A stretch of 9,798 bases of DNA, from NCBI GenBank assembly GCA_012270135.1, contig JAAXIW010000126.1, positions 1 through 9,798 of the forward strand, written 5' to 3'. Below, in pieces: positions 6,932 through 9,798 of the stretch. Each line of letters opens with the position of its first letter. Position 1 is the first letter of the stretch. A program made the translations under genes and the position numbers. Source of the DNA: Brevundimonas sp. (lineage in GTDB: Bacteria > Pseudomonadota > Alphaproteobacteria > Caulobacterales > Caulobacteraceae). The notes under the pieces were generated by a model, which was given only the letters and a program-made list of their open reading frames with translations, made no database searches and had not been told where the DNA came from.

Positions 6932-6983
6932 CGGGCGCTCCGGCGTTCGACTCCGGCCCAATCCGGGATCACTGGAGCGCCCG
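6932..6983. repeat. Inverted repeat, 10-bp arms, upstream of the zinc-ribbon gene
   Basis: CGGGCGCTCC (6932-6941) and GGAGCGCCCG (6974-6983) are perfect 10-base reverse complements separated by 32 bases. The interior can form a second small stem, CCGG-cccaat-CCGG (about 6953-6966). The right arm is followed by CCCCCGTTTT. The ribosome site GGAG (7002-7005) of the next gene begins 18 bases after the arm. It could be a leader hairpin, a weak terminator for the upstream gene, or a protein-binding site. Confidence 0.55.
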
Positions 6984-7013
6984 CCCCCGTTTTGATCCCC
7001 CGGAGACCGGTCG

Positions 7014-7319
7014 ATGCCGCTAGTGAGGTGCCCCAACGACAACGCCGCCAGGCAGACGCTGGATCGCAACGGCGTCCAGTTCGACATGTGCCCGACGTGC
7101 CGGGGCGTCTGGCTGGACCGGGGCGAGCTGGAAAAACTGATGGCCGGCGCGACCGAGGAAGGCCGCGCCTCGGCGCCCCAGGCCGCGCCGCAACCCTGGG
7201 GCCAACAGCCGCGGGAGGCCTGGCGCGAGCCGCCCCGCTACAAGGACGACCGCTACCGCGACGACGACTACAAATACCGCAAGAAGAAGCGCGACAGCAT
7301 CTTCGACATCTTCGACTGA
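7014..7319 (+). CDS. Small TFIIB-type zinc-ribbon protein
   Basis: This 101-residue protein has an N-terminal zf-TFIIB-like domain. CPND (Cys6, Asp9) stands where the first pair of metal ligands falls, then MCPTCRGVWLDRGELEKLM (Cys26, Cys29), the signature of the family. Asp9 in place of a cysteine is a variant I believe occurs in related proteins. The middle is Ala/Pro/Gln-rich and the tail is strongly charged (alternating Asp, Tyr, Arg, Lys), ending KKRDSIFDIFD. No function is established for this family; the fold suggests metal, nucleic-acid or protein binding. GGAG at 7002-7005 sits 8 bases before the ATG. A 213-base gap with two inverted repeats precedes it, so it probably has its own transcription signals. 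It converges on the unknown minus-strand gene with only 13 bases between the stop codons. Confidence 0.85.
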   Translation: MPLVRCPNDNAARQTLDRNGVQFDMCPTCRGVWLDRGELEKLMAGATEEGRASAPQAAPQPWGQQPREAWREPPRYKDDRYRDDDYKYRKKKRDSIFDIFD

Positions 7320-7335
7320 GCCCTGGCGCGGCTCA
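7317..7335. terminator. Short inverted repeat spanning two convergent stop codons
   Basis: TGAGCC (7317-7322) and GGCTCA (7330-7335) are perfect reverse complements with a 7-base loop. Each arm contains the TGA stop of one of the two convergent genes. It is short and GC-rich with no U-tract on either side, so termination in both directions is a guess based on its position. Confidence 0.3.
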
Positions 7336-9051
7336 CGCCGCCAGACCGGCGGCCTTCATCAGCCCCTTGAGCGGCGCGATGGTTTCCGGCGCGGCGGCGA
7401 GGGCGGCGCGGTTGTCTGGAGCCCGGAACAGCCTGACCGCCTCGGCCCTGGCCCGGTCGGCGGCCGGTCCCGGCGGCGACGTCTCGCCCGCGGCCATGCG
7501 CAGCAGGACCGACAGCTTCTGGGGCAGGGGCGCCGGCGCCCGGGCCAGCATCAGGACGATGCGAGCCTCGGCCTCGACGGTTCCGCCGACCGCGCCGATG
7601 GCGGCGATGATCTCGGCCTCGTCGCGGTCGTTCAGGCCACAGCCGCGCACCGCGCGGCTCAGGCCGGCGAGGATGCCCAGCTTCTGGGCGGCGGTCTGGT
7701 CGGTGGACGGCGCCCGCATCTCGCCCTCGAAGCGCAACGAGCCGACGCAGGCCGACAGCCAGCGGGCGGCGGCCCGCTTGTTGGCCGAGCCGGTGACGTT
7801 CTCGCACAACCGGGTCAGGGCTTCGGCCTCGCACAGCACGCTGGTGCAGGTCTTCACATAGGCGGCGACGAAGTCGGCGGTGACGAGCGCTTTCGACCGT
7901 TCGCTGAAGGCGGTCTGAACCTCCTCCAGGGTCAGCAGCCGCCCGGCCGTCGCCGTCAGGGTCATGGCCAGGGTTCGCAGGATGTCGATCTCGCCGGCGG
8001 GGTCGGTCGGGCGCAGGCGGCGCGGGCTCATCAGTTCGCGGACGACCATCCGGGCCAGGGCGGCGGACAGCAGCGGAAATTCGCCCGACGCGACCCGTTC
8101 GCCGAGCCGGGCCGCGGGGCCCTCGACCACCGGCACATGCAGCGCCAGGCGGGCGTCCTGGCGGATCAGGGCCTCGACCTCGCGCGGGGCGACCATTCGC
8201 ACCACGGCGGCCAGTGAGGCCCCCTGGTCCAGGGCCGGTCCGAGCACGTCGGCCAGATTGGTCCGCGCGACGAACAGTTCGCACATCACCTGTTCGAGCG
8301 GCACCATGACCATGGCCCGCGGCGCGCCCTCCATCGGCGCGCGTTCCGCGAGGTCCATCAGGCGGTCGAGCCGGGCCCGCCCCCCGCGCACGCCCTTGAG
8401 CGCGCCGGAGATGATCCCGCCCATGACGAAGGCGCGGTCGGCCTGTCCCGACAGCCGGTGCGCGAGGTCGGCCAGGGAATGGTTCTCGAGGTCCGGGAAC
8501 TGGTTGCGGCGTCCGGCCGCGAGCAGGCGTTCGATCGTCTTGTCGGCCAGCTTCTGATAGTGACGGACCAGATCGTGCACCGGCTGGCCCACGGCCTGGC
8601 TTTCCGGAACGGCGACCTTCTGGATGGCGTGCTGGAGTTCGACGCCCGAGGCTTCCAGCTTCTCGGCCAGGTCCGGACGGTGCAGCAGTTCGAAGGCGGT
8701 CACGCCCTGGCGGTTCAGCCAGTCCTCGAGCACGCGACCGATCTGATCGCGGGCCATCGGCGCATAGAGGTCCTGGGGCGACCCGCAGCGCGGACCGGCC
8801 TCGTCGTCGGGGACGACGCGCTTGTGCTGCACCTCGGGCGCGCCCCGGGTCAGCACCGTGACGCTGTTGAAGGCCATGGTGTCGGGATCGAGCGTTTCCT
8901 TGGTCACCCGCACGGCGGCCGCGCGCTTGTCGTCGAGCAATTCCTCGGCCGTCTGGATCGCGTGGGCGCGGTCCTCCGTCGCCATCTGGAGGCTCCAGGG
9001 CGCGGGCGCTGTCTTGCGGATATAGACTTCGTAGTGGACGGGGCCGGCCAT
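7333..9051 (-). CDS. Unrecognised 572-residue cytoplasmic protein divergent from chvI
   Basis: I do not recognise this protein. Residues 1-75 look like a small alpha/beta domain: a strand (VHYEVYIRK), a helix (TEDRAHAIQTAEELLDDK), then strands (AAAVRVTKETL, FNSVTVLTRG). A linker near 75-95 carries the acidic stretch PDDEAG. The remaining ~475 residues are predominantly helical, with leucine/alanine-rich segments such as LVRHYQKLADKTIERLLAAG (161-180), LEQVMCELFVARTNLADVLG (252-271) and LAMTLTATAGRLLTLEEVQT (361-380). There is no signal peptide, membrane helix or obvious catalytic motif, so a cytoplasmic scaffold or regulator is plausible. The frame is open to 9264, but that would run back into chvI. 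I chose ATG 9051 because MAGPVHYEVY begins the structured domain, though only a weak GCGAG ribosome site precedes it. Codon use matches the neighbours, and a real gene is near certain. Confidence 0.85.
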   Translation of the reverse strand: MAGPVHYEVYIRKTAPAPWSLQMATEDRAHAIQTAEELLDDKRAAAVRVTKETLDPDTMAFNSVTVLTRGAPEVQHKRVVPDDEAGPRCGSPQDLYAPMARDQIGRVLEDWLNRQGVTAFELLHRPDLAEKLEASGVELQHAIQKVAVPESQAVGQPVHDLVRHYQKLADKTIERLLAAGRRNQFPDLENHSLADLAHRLSGQADRAFVMGGIISGALKGVRGGRARLDRLMDLAERAPMEGAPRAMVMVPLEQVMCELFVARTNLADVLGPALDQGASLAAVVRMVAPREVEALIRQDARLALHVPVVEGPAARLGERVASGEFPLLSAALARMVVRELMSPRRLRPTDPAGEIDILRTLAMTLTATAGRLLTLEEVQTAFSERSKALVTADFVAAYVKTCTSVLCEAEALTRLCENVTGSANKRAAARWLSACVGSLRFEGEMRAPSTDQTAAQKLGILAGLSRAVRGCGLNDRDEAEIIAAIGAVGGTVEAEARIVLMLARAPAPLPQKLSVLLRMAAGETSPPGPAADRARAEAVRLFRAPDNRAALAAAPETIAPLKGLMKAAGLAA

Positions 9052-9226
9052 GAAACACTCGCACTGATGACTCTCCCAGCATGGCGCCAAGGCTTTAAGG
9101 CCGGGTTTCATTGCGCATTCAGGCGCGGCGGCCCATTTTATCGCCGTAATCTCACCCAGTTGATCTAGAACGGTTACGCTTGCCGCGCGTTGAGTGCGGG
9201 AACGGGAAGCCCTCAAGGAGACCGCC
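9052..9226. promoter_or_regulatory. Divergent control region between the unknown gene and chvI
   Basis: This 175-base region is more AT-rich than its surroundings, notably around 9096-9140 and 9158-9178. It holds a direct repeat AAGGC (9089-9093 and 9097-9101, 8-base period), an AT-rich block CATTTTAT near 9134-9141, and TTGATC at 9160-9165. TTGCGC (9111-9116) with the AT-rich block 17-19 bases later is a possible but weak rightward promoter. OmpR-family regulators often bind direct repeats and autoregulate, but I cannot assign a ChvI site from memory. Confidence 0.4.
9215..9220 (+). promoter_or_regulatory. Ribosome binding site fixing the TTG start of chvI
   Basis: AAGGAG lies exactly 6 bases before TTG 9227-9229. 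The next codons read ANITLVDDDEN, the normal N-terminus of a receiver domain, and no ATG or GTG start fits better. The non-ATG start is therefore well supported. Confidence 0.85.
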
Positions 9227-9798
9227 TTGGCGAACATCACCCTGGTCGACGACGACGAAAACATCGTGGCGTCCGTGTCGCTGGCGCTGGAAAGCCATGG
9301 TCACAAGATCACGGCCTTCCACGACGGCGCCGCCGGTCTGGAGGCGCTGGAATCCAGTCCGCCGGATCTGGCGATCCTCGACGTGAAGATGCCCCGGATG
9401 GACGGAATGGAGGTGCTGCGCCGCCTGCGTCAGACCCGCCAGATCCCGGTCATCATGCTGACTTCCAAGGACGAGGAGATCGACGAGATCCTCGGCTTCA
9501 ACCTCGGCGCGGACGATTACATCCACAAGCCGTTCAGCCAGCGGCTGCTGATCGAGCGGGTCAAGGCCCTGCTGCGGCGCACCGGCGCCGACGGCGGCGA
9601 GCCCGAACCCTCGGGCGACGGATCGACCCGGGCCATCAAGCGCGGCAAGCTGTCGATGGACCCAGCCCGGCACGAATGCACCTGGGACGGCAAGGCGGTG
9701 AAGCTGACGGTGACCGAATTCCTGCTGCTGCAGGCGCTGGCCCAGCGGCCCGGCTTCGTGAAGAGCCGCGACAACCTGATGGACGCCGCCTACGACGA
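9227..9798 (+). CDS. chvI: ChvI-type response regulator (OmpR family), cut by the right edge
   Basis: This is the DNA-binding response regulator of the ChvG-ChvI two-component system, which controls envelope, acid or osmotic stress responses and symbiosis or virulence traits in alphaproteobacteria. The receiver domain (about 1-118) has acidic residues Asp8-Asp9, phosphoacceptor Asp52 in LDVKMPRMDG, Thr79 in MLTSKDEEID, and Lys101 in YIHKPFSQRLL. After a short Gly/Pro/Ser-rich linker (about 119-135) the OmpR/PhoB winged-helix domain begins (GKLSMDPARH, LTVTEFLLLQALAQRPG, then RDNLMDAAYD). The window ends about 190 codons in, so the last ~50 residues are missing. SKDEEIDE followed by GADDYI-x-KPFSQRLL is what points to ChvI rather than another OmpR-type regulator. 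The start is TTG with AAGGAG in front. In related genomes the sensor kinase chvG follows directly, beyond this window. Confidence 0.88.
   Translation, partial: MANITLVDDDENIVASVSLALESHGHKITAFHDGAAGLEALESSPPDLAILDVKMPRMDGMEVLRRLRQTRQIPVIMLTSKDEEIDEILGFNLGADDYIHKPFSQRLLIERVKALLRRTGADGGEPEPSGDGSTRAIKRGKLSMDPARHECTWDGKAVKLTVTEFLLLQALAQRPGFVKSRDNLMDAAYD

Noticed and set aside
7268..9082. A 604-codon minus-strand open frame overlapping the unknown gene in another frame
   Set aside because: It is dominated by Arg, Gly and Pro as expected of an out-of-frame GC-rich shadow. The 7333-9051 frame has balanced composition and domain-like structure.
9052..9264. Upstream extension of the unknown minus-strand gene by 71 residues
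   Set aside because: It would overlap the start of chvI and its ribosome site and adds sequence without domain character before MAGPVHYEVY.
1..9798. CRISPR arrays, insertion sequences, prophage or toxin-antitoxin modules
   Set aside because: No regularly spaced repeats, transposase or integrase motifs, or paired small genes of that kind were seen on either strand.

Overview
The window is a compact, GC-rich stretch (visibly around 70% G+C in the genes) with short gaps, strong third-position GC and alphaproteobacterial gene families. A ChvI-type response regulator, a secreted YbjN-like protein, an AFG1/ZapE ATPase and a TIGR03862-type flavoprotein together suggest Caulobacterales (Caulobacter, Brevundimonas or Phenylobacterium type). 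This placement is inference from protein style, not from a search.

Layout. The first ~95 bases look foreign. They are only ~55% GC and on the minus strand encode a calcium-loop FG-GAP/VCBS fragment, which runs abruptly into the middle of a TIGR03862 flavoprotein gene on the plus strand (104-553). That gene is followed after 2 bases by a class-C beta-lactamase-like serine hydrolase (556-1689) whose catalytic serine codon reads tryptophan. On the minus strand are asd (2666-3712) and, downstream of it, rarD (1697-2626), probably one transcription unit. Divergent from asd is zapE (start placed at 3880). It is followed on the plus strand by a signal-peptide YbjN-like protein (5057-5584), an HI0933/YhiN-type flavoprotein (5613-6800), a 213-base gap with two clear inverted repeats, and a small TFIIB-type zinc-ribbon protein (7014-7319). 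Convergent with that is a 572-residue protein I do not recognise (7333-9051, minus). It shares a 175-base divergent control region with chvI (9227 to the right edge, TTG start), the response regulator of the ChvG-ChvI envelope-stress system.

How the genes relate. Most are housekeeping or conserved-accessory genes rather than one pathway. asd supplies aspartate semialdehyde for lysine, diaminopimelate, threonine and methionine synthesis, and rarD is a DMT-type exporter that may be co-transcribed with it. zapE and chvI both touch cell-envelope and division biology. The unknown gene divergent from chvI is the best candidate for an undescribed partner. I see no RNA genes, CRISPR arrays, insertion sequences or phage genes. 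All gene-free gaps are under 300 bases.
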